Shown here: positions 25,448 through 33,605 of the stretch, piece after piece
Layout of the letters: every line of letters starts with the position of its first letter
Position numbering within the stretch: position 1 is the first letter of the stretch
The notes under the pieces: generated by a model
What the model was told of the DNA's origin: nothing
Databases searched by the model: none
The model's input: the letters and a program-made list of their open reading frames with translations, nothing else
Position numbers and translations under genes: made by a program
Assembly (NCBI GenBank): GCA_017477505.1
Contig: JAFUVQ010000025.1
Location: 1-39,916, forward strand
Length of the DNA stretch: 39,916 nt
Reading direction: 5' to 3'
From: Eubacterium sp.
GTDB lineage: Bacteria > Bacillota > Clostridia > Lachnospirales > Lachnospiraceae

Positions 25448-25569
25448 TAAAGCATGTCGTTCGCGACATGCGCCACTCCGAGCGCGGGATGCGAAGCATC
25501 CTACCTCACGCGCGAGTGTGCATCCCCCGGAGGGTGTATAATAGGAAACGCAGTTTCCTATTATATAAA
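25448..25569. repeat. Dispersed structured repeat, copy B (full form)
   Basis: This 122-base element is packed with stems: GCATGTCG-TTCG-CGACATGC (25452-25471); CACTC..GCGCG (25474-25486) with CGCGCGAGTG (25509-25518) enclosing GGATGC-GAA-GCATCC (25487-25501); and AATAGGAAAC-GCA-GTTTCCTATT (25540-25562). Its ends match copy A at 4843-4910. It fills most of the 327-base gap between the giant-protein gene and the rubredoxin gene. It looks like a small non-coding mobile or REP-like repeat. Confidence 0.75.
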
Positions 25570-25650
25570 AATACCTCTAAGCTAATTACAGAACTGCATC
25601 TCCGATAAAACCGGAGACACACTTTGTCCTATACATCAGTTAGAGGTATT
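25570..25650 (-). terminator. Long structured hairpin ending in a U-tract after the flavin reductase-rubredoxin gene
   Basis: On the minus strand AATACCTCTAA (25650-25640) pairs with TTAGAGGTATT (25580-25570), followed by TTTATAT. The 59 bases between form a second stem: UGUGUCUCCG with CGGAGAUGCA (10 bp with two G-U pairs) and an adjoining GGAC/GUUC pair. It starts 41 bases after the stop codon. Simplest reading is a terminator; the extra internal structure is more than a terminator needs, so a small RNA is possible. Confidence 0.65.
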
Positions 25651-25691
25651 GTACGCCCAAATGTACAACAAAAGAGCAACAAATCAGATTG

Positions 25692-26333
25692 TTATTCCTG
25701 AAGCTTAAAGTATTCTTTGCCATGCTTGCACCATGGACAGGTCCAGTCATCAGGCAGTTCTTCAAATGGAACACCTTCAGCTGCTTCATCATAAGTATAT
25801 CCGCAGATTTCGCACACCCAGACTTTACTTTTGCCCTGAGTATTCGCCGGAGCATCTTTCTTTGGCTTTACATTTGCATGATAGAAAGAATAGCTCATAG
25901 GTTCTTTGTCGGAAAGCACCTCGCCATCTTCTACTGAAGCGATAAAGAGAGTATGTGATCCGAGATCTATGGACTGCTCCACAGAGAGAGATAAATATCC
26001 ACAGGTACCCTTATTGATGTAAGGCAGCTCATTTGCGGATAATTTATAATCAGAGAAATCCGCAAATTTATCAACGTCCTTACCGCTTTGGAAACCAAAG
26101 TGTTTAAAAAGTGAAAAGTCTGCACTCTCATCTATAAATGAAACGTTGATCCTGCCGGTTCTTTTTATCATTCCTTCGGTGTAATTCTGTTTATTAACGG
26201 TAACAGAAACCCTGTTAGGTTCCGAAGTCTGCTGCATCACCGTATTCACGATACACCCATTCAGCTTATCACCCTCTTTTGCAGTGAGAACAAAAAGCCC
26301 GTACGTCAGTTTGAACATGATATTCTTATCCAT
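25692..26333 (-). CDS. Flavin reductase-rubredoxin fusion (Hrb-like NADH:rubredoxin oxidoreductase)
   Basis: A 213-residue two-domain protein. Residues 1-150 form a flavin reductase-like FMN-binding domain (TYGLFVLTAKEGDKLNGCIVN, then QTSEPNRVSVTVNK, HTLFIASVEDGE). After a Lys/Pro-rich linker, residues 168-213 are a rubredoxin: VCEICGYTYDEAAEG, then PDDWTCPWCKHGK with the four iron-binding Cys. High-molecular-weight rubredoxin of this build passes electrons from NADH to flavodiiron proteins and so removes oxygen or nitric oxide in anaerobes. GGGAGG lies 8 bases before the ATG at 26331-26333; the frame extends further but without a ribosome site. No flavodiiron gene is adjacent. Confidence 0.92.
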   Translation of the reverse strand: MDKNIMFKLTYGLFVLTAKEGDKLNGCIVNTVMQQTSEPNRVSVTVNKQNYTEGMIKRTGRINVSFIDESADFSLFKHFGFQSGKDVDKFADFSDYKLSANELPYINKGTCGYLSLSVEQSIDLGSHTLFIASVEDGEVLSDKEPMSYSFYHANVKPKKDAPANTQGKSKVWVCEICGYTYDEAAEGVPFEELPDDWTCPWCKHGKEYFKLQE

Positions 26334-26453
26334 AACAAAAACCTCCCTTTTTTTATCGTAACAACTTAGTAAGATCATTTTAACACATGCATAATTTTAT
26401 TACTATGCGGATTATATCTATATATTGCATGTTGTCTGCTGCAGAGCCACCCT

Positions 26454-26975
26454 TTACTCAAACGGGGTAAGCGTAACTTTCTGCGGATTGCTGCCCCCAT
26501 CAACTATAGGAAATGAGTTCTCATCCGAATTATAAACCATATACTGTGTCTGGGTCTCAGAACCATACCACGAATCTTGACGAATCACATTATTATCGCA
26601 AAGGTATAGATAATACCCTTCTCCCGTAGTGAATACTACTCTTGCCCCAAAGTCTCTATGCCATATAATAATATTGGTGAATTTAGTTTCTGTAGAATCA
26701 TCAATGATCCCGATCAGCACCTCGCTGGCTCCATCGCCGTCCAGATCCCTCAGAAGATAACCGAATTTATTGTTTGGATCCTTCTGCTCATCCGTTATTT
26801 TCAGTCCCTGTTCATCCTTCCAGCCTGTCCTGAATCCTTCTCTGTAGGTCTCCAGAGTCACATCATACCAATTCTTCGGAACCGGTTTTTTTAATGAACA
26901 TCCTGCCAGTAATATTACGGTTGCCAGTGTTATTGCCAGAAATTTTATCTGATTTTTTATTGTATGATTTCTCAT
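26454..26975 (-). CDS. Putative lipoprotein of unknown function
   Basis: About 173 residues. A short positive N-terminus and hydrophobic stretch (FLAITLATVILLAGC) end in a lipobox with the Cys near residue 26. The mature part contains DLDGDGASEVLIGI, a short acidic loop like that in FG-GAP or calcium-binding repeats, and is otherwise unremarkable. I choose ATG 26973-26975 because GGAGA lies about 7 bases upstream; an earlier in-frame ATG at 27002 lacks one. It lies 61 bases after the P-loop protein gene and may share its transcript. Function unknown. Confidence 0.75.
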   Translation of the reverse strand: MRNHTIKNQIKFLAITLATVILLAGCSLKKPVPKNWYDVTLETYREGFRTGWKDEQGLKITDEQKDPNNKFGYLLRDLDGDGASEVLIGIIDDSTETKFTNIIIWHRDFGARVVFTTGEGYYLYLCDNNVIRQDSWYGSETQTQYMVYNSDENSFPIVDGGSNPQKVTLTPFE

Positions 26976-27036
26976 GCTATTTCTCCATCTAAACTTCTTC
27001 ATCGTTGAATACAAGGATATGTTTTATATAGGATAA

Positions 27037-28119
27037 TTATTCCATATCGGCTAATGCACGTCTGCATTCTTCATTGATAATATTTCTTTCGGTCAAAGTA
27101 ATATCTTTGCTATCTCCTATTCTTTTCTTTATAGCCTCGATAGCTGCCTTATCACCATGTACAAATGCATCATTTATATCATAAATTTCGGACATGATAT
27201 TCTGCCTGATTTCGGTACGTCTGTTGTCTTCTGTCTTCTGAACAGTACCTGGCATTTTTTCAAAATGATGTCTCCAAATATCAACATTTTTATCATACAT
27301 CATCGAATCATTCATATAAATTCCGAATTCAAGAATTTTATTAACTGTTTTTTCTGCGCCGTTTACTGATTCTCTCTTAATCCTTCTGAGCTTGGATTTG
27401 ATAAGGGATGTGCCTTTCATAAATACGGCATAATCATTAAACAGAGAAGGATCATCAAAATAAAGATATGTCCATATTCCTTCGAGAATAAACTTGCTGT
27501 CTTTGTGATGCTCAGCATAGTCAATAGCATATTTTATAAATTCAACAAATACTTCTCCTCGATTTACCGTATCGGTTCTCTCCTCTCTGGAGATGTAATA
27601 CTTCGAACCGACACCTTCGAAAAATGAATGTAGCAGAACACCCATCTCCTTCAGCTGTTCCATGGTATAGTGATCCTTAACACATACTATATCATCAAGT
27701 TCAACCTTTTCTATTCCCTCGCCTTCATACTCTCTGGTGAGAACAGATTTACCCGAACCGGAATAGCCCATTACAAAACAGAGATTAACCCTTCCGTCAT
27801 CGAAGGCATCCTTGTTATAGTAAAGATCAGGTTCAGATACGAGTACGGTCTCGCCGATAATCGAAGGAAAATCTGACTTCAGACGATCCTTCATCAGAAG
27901 AAACATATTATAAACATTCGCACCATAGAGTTGAACGCTGTAATAATCCGAAAACCGTTTATCTCTTCTGGAAAGCATCACATATTTGTTTATTGCTTTT
28001 GCAAGTTCTTCTCTGGTGCTGATATCGTCACTTATCAATGCAATATCCGGATTGTTCATGAGCTCTTCAACATTAATTACGTCATCAACAGATGCATCTC
28101 TTGAAATAAATGAATTCAT
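27037..28119 (-). CDS. P-loop kinase-like protein of unknown substrate
   Basis: A 360-residue protein. A helical N-terminal region (1-105) precedes a P-loop domain: strand plus Walker A in CFVMGYSGSGKS (118-125), then VELDDIVCV, FILEGIWTYLYF and a Lys/Arg-rich stretch SKLRRIKRES that resembles a kinase lid. This arrangement recalls small-molecule or zeta-toxin-like kinases (AAA_33 group), but I cannot assign a substrate. The C-terminal 100 residues are helical and charged. GGGGAGG precedes the ATG. It follows the 139-residue unknown gene by 53 bases and is followed by a lipoprotein gene, so the three may form an operon. Confidence 0.7.
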   Translation of the reverse strand: MNSFISRDASVDDVINVEELMNNPDIALISDDISTREELAKAINKYVMLSRRDKRFSDYYSVQLYGANVYNMFLLMKDRLKSDFPSIIGETVLVSEPDLYYNKDAFDDGRVNLCFVMGYSGSGKSVLTREYEGEGIEKVELDDIVCVKDHYTMEQLKEMGVLLHSFFEGVGSKYYISREERTDTVNRGEVFVEFIKYAIDYAEHHKDSKFILEGIWTYLYFDDPSLFNDYAVFMKGTSLIKSKLRRIKRESVNGAEKTVNKILEFGIYMNDSMMYDKNVDIWRHHFEKMPGTVQKTEDNRRTEIRQNIMSEIYDINDAFVHGDKAAIEAIKKRIGDSKDITLTERNIINEECRRALADME

Positions 28120-28172
28120 ATATTTGTTACCTCCCCATATATTATCCTTATTTTTAAATTAACAATCGTGTG

Positions 28173-28592
28173 TCAGTCCTTGGGAGACCAGCTTTCCTGA
28201 ACGTCCTCTATCACAACATTTTCATCAACCTTTACTACTATCTGATATTCATCCTCATATACTATCTCACCAGGAAAGTTGGTATATACCACATAGTAAG
28301 GATGCTCATATCTCTCAAGCAACCAGAGAAGCGGTTTGATCATCTTCATCATCATATCCGAATTCTCCACCTTAAAGTAACATATAACCTTTTCCTGACG
28401 TTTACACTGAGGCGGCCAGGGAAGCTCATGAGCAAACCAGTCATCTATCTCGTGAAAGAGACCTACATCCTCATCCTCCATAACACCGTCGGTAACCATC
28501 TGATTGAGCATACTGAAAATACCCTTGCCTGTTCTTGTATTAGCAGCAAGTTCCTTTCCCTGTATCCTGCAGTATTTGAATTTAAGCCTCAT
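28173..28592 (-). CDS. Small cytoplasmic protein of unknown function
   Basis: A 139-residue protein without signal peptide or membrane helix. Noticeable stretches are the N-terminal KFKYCRIQGKELAANTRTGKG, an acidic/aromatic middle (DWFAHELPWPPQC) and VVYTNFPGEIVYEDEYQIVVKV near the C-terminus. I have a faint impression of a conserved family in related anaerobes but cannot name it. GGGGGG precedes the ATG by about 6 bases. It appears to be the first gene of a unit with the P-loop protein gene. Confidence 0.65.
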   Translation of the reverse strand: MRLKFKYCRIQGKELAANTRTGKGIFSMLNQMVTDGVMEDEDVGLFHEIDDWFAHELPWPPQCKRQEKVICYFKVENSDMMMKMIKPLLWLLERYEHPYYVVYTNFPGEIVYEDEYQIVVKVDENVVIEDVQESWSPKD

Positions 28593-28637
28593 AGTTTACC
28601 CCCCTTTCCCATTTCATATTATATTAAGAAACATCAT

Positions 28638-29189
28638 TCACCTCTTCTTATAAAAATCTCTAAGGCTGCTAAGATCCATTTTTTTCGGAGTATCGAGCAG
28701 CACATCATTTCTGAATACAGCGCATTTCTGGCCCAGATGAGTTCCTGTATCGTCAACATTTTCTATCTCATATATTCTATATTCATCAAATGTAGTGATA
28801 TTAATATAGATTTTTCCTTTAAAGGGAACACCTATGGTTTTCAGATCGGCTTTTAGTTTATCTACATCATATAGTTCCTTTTCATATTCATTCTGAGTAT
28901 ATGTCCAGTCTGCAGGATCATCCGTATCGGCATTTATATCATAGAAATGATAGGTCGACTCTCTGATAAAATCATATTCCGATTCTTTACCGAGTGTAAG
29001 TCTCTCATATTTCAAAACGGAAATCTTCTTAATCTTATCCCCCTGTATGGAGAAATAAGCCCTGTAAGCCGGCACAAAACCATTGTCCCTGCCTGCCCCT
29101 ATGAGATAATCCGGCTTCTTCGACCCACACGAGGCGAGTAACAGAAGTGCCGCTGCCGGTATCACGAGAAAAAACAGCTTTTTATGCAT
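28638..29189 (-). CDS. Putative lipoprotein of unknown function
   Basis: About 183 residues. The N-terminus MHKKLFFLVIPAAALLLLASC is a type II signal peptide with the lipobox Cys at residue 21. The mature part begins GSKKPDYLIGAG and is soluble, with alternating charged and aromatic residues and no motif I recognise. The start is ambiguous: an ATG at 29199-29201 touches the GGAAGG ribosome site, while the ATG at 29187-29189 lies 12 bases from it. The signal peptide is complete from either. It lies 45 bases upstream of the 139-residue gene on the same strand and could head that transcript. Confidence 0.72.
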   Translation of the reverse strand: MHKKLFFLVIPAAALLLLASCGSKKPDYLIGAGRDNGFVPAYRAYFSIQGDKIKKISVLKYERLTLGKESEYDFIRESTYHFYDINADTDDPADWTYTQNEYEKELYDVDKLKADLKTIGVPFKGKIYINITTFDEYRIYEIENVDDTGTHLGQKCAVFRNDVLLDTPKKMDLSSLRDFYKKR

Positions 29190-29341
29190 ATGGCATTTCA
29201 TCCTTCCAATTTCATTTTCTTTATTCTCAGAATTTATTATGAATAGTCCAATAAGAAGAAATACAAAGTCATTTTACCATGAAAGCAATATATACATCCA
29301 CTCATTTTCTGTACTGCATGCTAAATATACTCTTAATTTGG

Positions 29342-29372
29342 TTACATCTTGTTTACAAGTTAGGTGTATAAT
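29342..29372 (+). promoter_or_regulatory. Promoter of the OmpR-type regulator gene with 11-bp-spaced TTACA repeats
   Basis: TTACA at 29342 is repeated at 29353 (exactly 11 bases apart). The second repeat reads TTACAAGT, followed by 6 bases and a perfect TATAAT (29367-29372). The same layout recurs before the exported-protein gene at 31492-31522. Direct repeats one helical turn apart, upstream of a -10, are typical OmpR-family operators, so autoregulation is inferred. Confidence 0.6.
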
Positions 29373-29414
29373 AATTTTACAATTGCGATACATTTATATA
29401 AAAAGGAAAAAAAC

Positions 29415-30080
29415 ATGAATGTACTTATAGTCGAAGATGACACTTCCATATCAAAACTTATAGGACAGACACTGACCGGTCAGGGTTACTCATGCGAACA
29501 CGCTTATGACGGTGAGGAAGGCCTCGAGCTTTTCGATAAGCACAGCTGGGACATAGTACTTCTGGACCTCATGCTTCCAAAAGTAAACGGATACGAATTA
29601 CTGGAATATATCAAACCTACCAGGACCCCTGTGATCATCATGTCTGCCATGAATCAGGTGAACGACAGGATACGCGGACTTCGCATGGGCGCCGACGACT
29701 ATCTCAGTAAGCCTTTTCAGATAGGAGAACTACTTGCCAGAGTAGAAGCTGTCATAAGAAGAACCTCGCCTGCAGATGACACCTTCACTTATAAAGGCGT
29801 TACTGTAAATACCTCATCGAGACAGGTATTCCGTGACGGTGAAGAGATACCACTCACTCCCAAGGAATACGAACTTCTTAACCTGTTCATACTCAATAAA
29901 AATGTTGCGCTGAGCCGCGAGCAGCTTTATGAATCGGTATGGCAGGAGGAATACTTAGGGAATACCAGAACACTGGATAATCATGTGAAGAGACTGAGAC
30001 AAAAGATAGGTTATGAGGATATCATAAAAACCGTATTCCGTATCGGATACAGAATGGAAGTAACGGAGGATGAGAATTGA
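29415..30080 (+). CDS. OmpR/PhoB-family response regulator
   Basis: A 221-residue regulator. The receiver domain has the E7-D8-D9 acidic cluster, phosphoacceptor D51 (LLDLMLPKVNG), the conserved Ser in IIMSAMN and Lys in YLSKPFQ. The C-terminal winged helix shows LTPKEYELLNLFI, SREQLYESVW, then GNTRTLDNHVKRLRQKIG. GGA lies 10 bases before the ATG at 29415; the frame extends 51 bases upstream, overlapping the promoter. It overlaps the kinase gene by 3 bases (TTG start at 30077 and TGA stop at 30078-30080). Its probable operator lies at 29342-29372. Confidence 0.92.
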   Translation: MNVLIVEDDTSISKLIGQTLTGQGYSCEHAYDGEEGLELFDKHSWDIVLLDLMLPKVNGYELLEYIKPTRTPVIIMSAMNQVNDRIRGLRMGADDYLSKPFQIGELLARVEAVIRRTSPADDTFTYKGVTVNTSSRQVFRDGEEIPLTPKEYELLNLFILNKNVALSREQLYESVWQEEYLGNTRTLDNHVKRLRQKIGYEDIIKTVFRIGYRMEVTEDEN

Positions 30081-31456
30081 AGATCTTCATAAAACTTTAC
30101 AGTGGTATCATGCTGATACTTGTATTTGCACTTCTTATATCAGGCTCTCTCATGGTCAGCAAATCTCTGAATAAATCCGTAGAGCATGAAGTAGATAACT
30201 GTGTTGAGAAATATAATATGTTTCTCAATTCATTTCAGACCAATCTCATAATAGCAACAAAGAGCAGACTGGCAGATGAGGAGCTTGTGAAAAATGTAAC
30301 GCTGCTTACCCGAGGCGACAACGAGACAAACGTAACAATCAAGTTAGGAAATATAGAAGTTGTAAATGATCTTCCTGAAGGAATCACTTACGGAACGCCG
30401 GAAAAAGATGTCGTAAAATATGATATATCAGATATGCATGATAAGGTATATGTTATCTGCTACAGCAGTTTCATAAAAAGAAACGCTGCCTATACCTGTG
30501 TTTCTGCCTATGATATCACTCAACTAATCGAAGAGAACAACCGCCAGCGCCATGGATACTATATGATCTATGTATTCGTACTTATTGGTGCAACTCTCTT
30601 CACTCTGTTCTTCTCCATACATCTGACAAAACCTATAAGGCACCTTTCTGAAGCCGGCAAAGCTATATCTGAAGGCGATTACGGACATGAAATAACTGTA
30701 ATATCCAATGATGAACTCGGAGAACTGACACATACTTTCAATACAATGTCCAGGACTATACGTGACAGGATGGACGATCTCGAACTTTCAGTCAAACAAA
30801 AGGAAGATTTTATCGCAGCATTTGCCCATGAAACCAAATCCCCTATGACAAGCATCATAGGTTATGCGGACCTCATTTATCAGAACAAGCTTTCTCCGGA
30901 AGATACTCGCGAGGCAGCTTCTGTAATAATGAATGAGGGCATGAGACTGCAGGCTCTCTCCGAGAAGCTCATGGATATAGTATCACTTAAAGAATCCGGC
31001 ATCACAAAGGAAGAGATAAATACTTCTGAAATGATGGATGATCTTAAGGCTACAATAACTCCAAAAACAGAACATAAAAATGTAACTGTCTCCTACCATA
31101 CCGACGACTGCTACATAAATGTTGATTATGATCTCTTCAAAACCGTAGTGATGAATCTTATAGACAATTCCCTTAAAGCCGGTGCAGACAAAATAGGTCT
31201 ACACGGCACTGAAGAGAAGGAAAAATCATATATCTTAACTATAAGTGACAACGGCATAGGTATCCCGGAGGATGAACTTGAAAGAGTCAAGGATGCCTTC
31301 TATATGGTAGATAAATCCCGGAGCCGCAAGGAACACGGTGCCGGTCTCGGGCTCTCGCTTGCAGACAGTATAATGAAGCTTCATAACGGAAGTATTGAGA
31401 TAGAAAGCACATTGAACGTGGGAACGAAGATAAAACTTATACTCCCTCTGGTATGA
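30077..31456 (+). CDS. HAMP-containing sensor histidine kinase
   Basis: A 459-residue kinase with a membrane helix at about 8-28, an extracytoplasmic sensor of roughly 120 residues, a second helix (YMIYVFVLIGATLFTLFFSI), a HAMP domain (KPIRHLSEAGKAISEGDYG), the HisKA H-box FAHETKSPMTSIIGY, and an ATPase domain with VVMNLIDNSLKAG, ISDNGIGIPEDE and GAGLGLSLADSI. The start is TTG, supported by GGAGG 8 bases upstream and by overlap with the regulator stop. The H-box has HETKSP rather than the more common HELKTP, still functional in related kinases. The signal is unknown. The gene downstream shares the regulator's promoter design. Confidence 0.92.
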   Translation: MKIFIKLYSGIMLILVFALLISGSLMVSKSLNKSVEHEVDNCVEKYNMFLNSFQTNLIIATKSRLADEELVKNVTLLTRGDNETNVTIKLGNIEVVNDLPEGITYGTPEKDVVKYDISDMHDKVYVICYSSFIKRNAAYTCVSAYDITQLIEENNRQRHGYYMIYVFVLIGATLFTLFFSIHLTKPIRHLSEAGKAISEGDYGHEITVISNDELGELTHTFNTMSRTIRDRMDDLELSVKQKEDFIAAFAHETKSPMTSIIGYADLIYQNKLSPEDTREAASVIMNEGMRLQALSEKLMDIVSLKESGITKEEINTSEMMDDLKATITPKTEHKNVTVSYHTDDCYINVDYDLFKTVVMNLIDNSLKAGADKIGLHGTEEKEKSYILTISDNGIGIPEDELERVKDAFYMVDKSRSRKEHGAGLGLSLADSIMKLHNGSIEIESTLNVGTKIKLILPLV

Positions 31457-31491
31457 TATACGAAAATAATTACAATAAATATTCCATTTGA

Positions 31492-31522
31492 ATACAACTC
31501 TGTTACAAGTACATAGTATTAT
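31492..31522 (+). promoter_or_regulatory. Promoter of the exported-protein gene, matching the regulator's own promoter
   Basis: ATACA at 31492 and TTACAAGT at 31503 are 11 bases apart, followed by 6 bases and TATTAT (31517-31522). The distance from the second repeat to the -10 is identical to that at 29353-29367. A further TTACA at 31470 is 22 bases upstream of the first repeat, keeping the helical phase. Confidence 0.6.
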
Positions 31523-31583
31523 AGGGACATCGACAGGCGAAACGTTTCAAAAATGTCAGAATAATACTAATGGAGGATACGTT

Positions 31584-32390
31584 ATGACAAAAAACAAAAA
31601 AACAGGAATAGGTATAAGCGTTGCAACTCTGCTTGCACTTGCATTTGCAATCCCGGTTTTCTCAGATGTTGATGTTAAAAAACTTAAAGTCAATGAAGCA
31701 TTTGCAAAATCAGTTTATAAAACTGATGAACAGATAGTTGAGAATGTGGTTCCGGAAGAAGAAACCGACGATGATAATGCTTTCGGAGAAGAAATAGCTT
31801 TAGATGCAGATGAGACTGCTGACGGAACAGATGATATCGAAGAAGCCGAGAAAACTACTGGCGGTGACTACATAGTTGCCGTAACAGAGAACTATATCGA
31901 TATCAAAACACCAAAACACGGTGAAATCTACCAAATCAATATAGATTCAGTGGATACACCTGAATTTGACATCAACAAGTATGACGAAAATTTACAGAAA
32001 GTTGCCAAAGAATATCTGGATAAAGGCTATTATCTCAGCGATGCAGAATTCAATGTAAATGTATGGGGCTCCGGTATAGGCTATGCAACTTCCGAAGATG
32101 AGGACTTTGTATACGATAGACTCTTCACTAACGGATTTGACGTTGTAGATGAGAATAACGGGAACAACACATTTTACATAGAAGTTCTTAAGATGACTCC
32201 CGATGAGTTCAACCAATATATGAATAGCGGTTCAGGAGTTACGGACTGGACAAAAACCGAAGAAGGATCTGTAGCTAAATATGAGTTATCGGATGAATCA
32301 GGAACTGTAACTATTACTTACGACAAAGAAACAGAAGTATTAATATTCAAAAATGAATTCTCGGAAGCATCATCAAAAGCTGTAGGATAA
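31584..32390 (+). CDS. Exported acidic protein, likely target of the adjacent two-component system
   Basis: About 268 residues. A positive N-terminus MTKNKKTG and a hydrophobic stretch (IGISVATLLALAFAIPVF) form a Sec signal or membrane anchor. The region 50-95 is strongly acidic (EEETDDDN, DADETADGTDDIEEAEK). The remainder is soluble with no recognised motif and may bind cations or a wall component. GGAGG lies 7 bases before the ATG. It has its own leader, which contains the palindrome GAAACGTTTC, and a terminator behind. The shared promoter layout suggests that the regulator at 29415 controls it. Function unknown. Confidence 0.75.
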   Translation: MTKNKKTGIGISVATLLALAFAIPVFSDVDVKKLKVNEAFAKSVYKTDEQIVENVVPEEETDDDNAFGEEIALDADETADGTDDIEEAEKTTGGDYIVAVTENYIDIKTPKHGEIYQINIDSVDTPEFDINKYDENLQKVAKEYLDKGYYLSDAEFNVNVWGSGIGYATSEDEDFVYDRLFTNGFDVVDENNGNNTFYIEVLKMTPDEFNQYMNSGSGVTDWTKTEEGSVAKYELSDESGTVTITYDKETEVLIFKNEFSEASSKAVG

Positions 32391-32411
32391 ACATGAAGGA
32401 ATACTTCCAAA

Positions 32412-32458
32412 ATAAAAATAGGAGCTTCAGTACCACCTGGACTGAAGCTCCTTTACAT
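32412..32458. terminator. Bidirectional terminator between convergent genes
   Basis: GGAGCTTCAG (32421-32430) pairs perfectly with CTGAAGCTCC (32442-32451). T-rich tracts follow on the minus strand (TATTTTTATTTT) and, more weakly, on the plus strand. Confidence 0.85.
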
Positions 32459-32461
32459 TAT

Positions 32462-33094
32462 TCACCATACAACATCAAATGAAACTTCCGGTTCTTGTGT
32501 ATTATAATCAACAAATATACTCACGTTATAAAACTCATCATGTTCCGGGTTTTCTGCAGCCTTTATACCAATAGATATTTCTATACAATCATCATTAATA
32601 GACAGTCCTATAACATACCAATTCGCTTTTAAATACTCTAAACTAAATTCGCTCTTTAGGCGTATATTCCAATCACTATCACTATTATCTTCAAAAAACG
32701 TAGTAATTTCTTTATAGATTTCGTCATAACATTCTTCCATTATCTGATCAGATTTTTTATAAATACTCTCCATGGAATTAAAGACATAATCTATATTATC
32801 TTCTCTCACAGTGATTTCATACAAACCATAGGAAGCATCAGGTTTATCTCCAAAAGAATGATTGCCAAATCCGCATAGTTTATCTATGTAATATGCATCT
32901 TTCGAACTTGTGTCCTTAACTAAAATCCCATTTCCAAAATACGAATTTTCAATTTCAACTGCAGATAATTCTTTCTTGTCACCATATTTCAAATGATTGA
33001 GGTTTTTTAGTTTCTTTTCAATTTGTTTTTGCTCTTTGGTTAAAGCAGGGCTTTCTTCTTTATCTTTATTAAACAATTTGTTAAAAAATGACAT
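32462..33094 (-). CDS. Cytoplasmic protein of unknown function
   Basis: A 210-residue protein that I do not recognise. The N-terminal 35 residues are a charged, lysine-rich helix (KLFNKDKEESPALTKEQKQIEKK). The rest is acidic and probably alpha/beta, with YYIDKLCGFGNHSF and SLEYLKANWYVIGLSI as the most structured-looking stretches. Secreted-toxin immunity proteins often look like this, but no specific family is visible. GAGGAG lies about 8 bases before the ATG. It follows the DUF3021 gene by 34 bases on the same strand, so it may be the last gene of that operon. Confidence 0.65.
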   Translation of the reverse strand: MSFFNKLFNKDKEESPALTKEQKQIEKKLKNLNHLKYGDKKELSAVEIENSYFGNGILVKDTSSKDAYYIDKLCGFGNHSFGDKPDASYGLYEITVREDNIDYVFNSMESIYKKSDQIMEECYDEIYKEITTFFEDNSDSDWNIRLKSEFSLEYLKANWYVIGLSINDDCIEISIGIKAAENPEHDEFYNVSIFVDYNTQEPEVSFDVVW

Positions 33095-33128
33095 AATTTA
33101 CACTCCTCTGAATCTTTTGAAAACTTTG

Positions 33129-33605
33129 TCAGTTATTTCCCTTATTAAAGTCATCTAATGCCTTTTGCATTTTGGAATTTTCTAAATGTTCCCTAAGCTT
33201 CGTAATGAATACACTTATAAGCATACTCACTGCATATGATATAACAAATCCCATCCATGCAGTAATATCTTTCGTCGGAAACCAGTCAAATATAATTATC
33301 ATTATAATCATGACAATAAAAACTGTCACAAAGAGAAGTACATTTCTTATAACGATTGAGAGATTCCTGATTATAACATCCGTCACGAAAACAACCTGTG
33401 CTGCTGTGATCATCACTGCAAGCAATAAAAGTTCTGCAAGTATAGGTAGTGATATACCTTCCTTCCCCAGGGCAAAGAGTGCCGAATACTCTGCAGCTGA
33501 CTCGCCTATAATAAGACTGAATAATACAAAGATGAGTACTATGACCCCGTAGGTTGCAAATGTCTGACTTATATAGTTAAAAACAGTTTTCTTTTCTTCC
33601 ATCAT
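33129..33605 (-). CDS. DUF3021 family membrane protein
   Basis: A 158-residue membrane protein with four hydrophobic helices (about 15-36, 48-72, 80-104 and 112-136), ending in a charged cytoplasmic tail. This is the DUF3021 layout, nearly always found next to a LytTR regulator. In the LytTR regulatory systems of streptococci (HdrRM, BrsRM) the membrane partner holds the regulator inactive; the same role is inferred here. The ATG overlaps the LytTR stop (ATGA), so the two are translationally coupled. Confidence 0.88.
   Translation of the reverse strand: MMEEKKTVFNYISQTFATYGVIVLIFVLFSLIIGESAAEYSALFALGKEGISLPILAELLLLAVMITAAQVVFVTDVIIRNLSIVIRNVLLFVTVFIVMIIMIIIFDWFPTKDITAWMGFVISYAVSMLISVFITKLREHLENSKMQKALDDFNKGNN

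Noticed and set aside
25365-25691. A protein gene in the 327-base gap before the rubredoxin gene
   Set aside because: The gap is filled by the structured repeat (25448-25569) and the hairpin (25570-25650); no frame with a start and ribosome site is seen.
28170-28856. A 228-codon plus-strand open frame spanning two minus-strand genes
   Set aside because: Both minus-strand genes have strong ribosome sites, and one has a clean lipobox. The plus-strand product is low complexity and without motifs.
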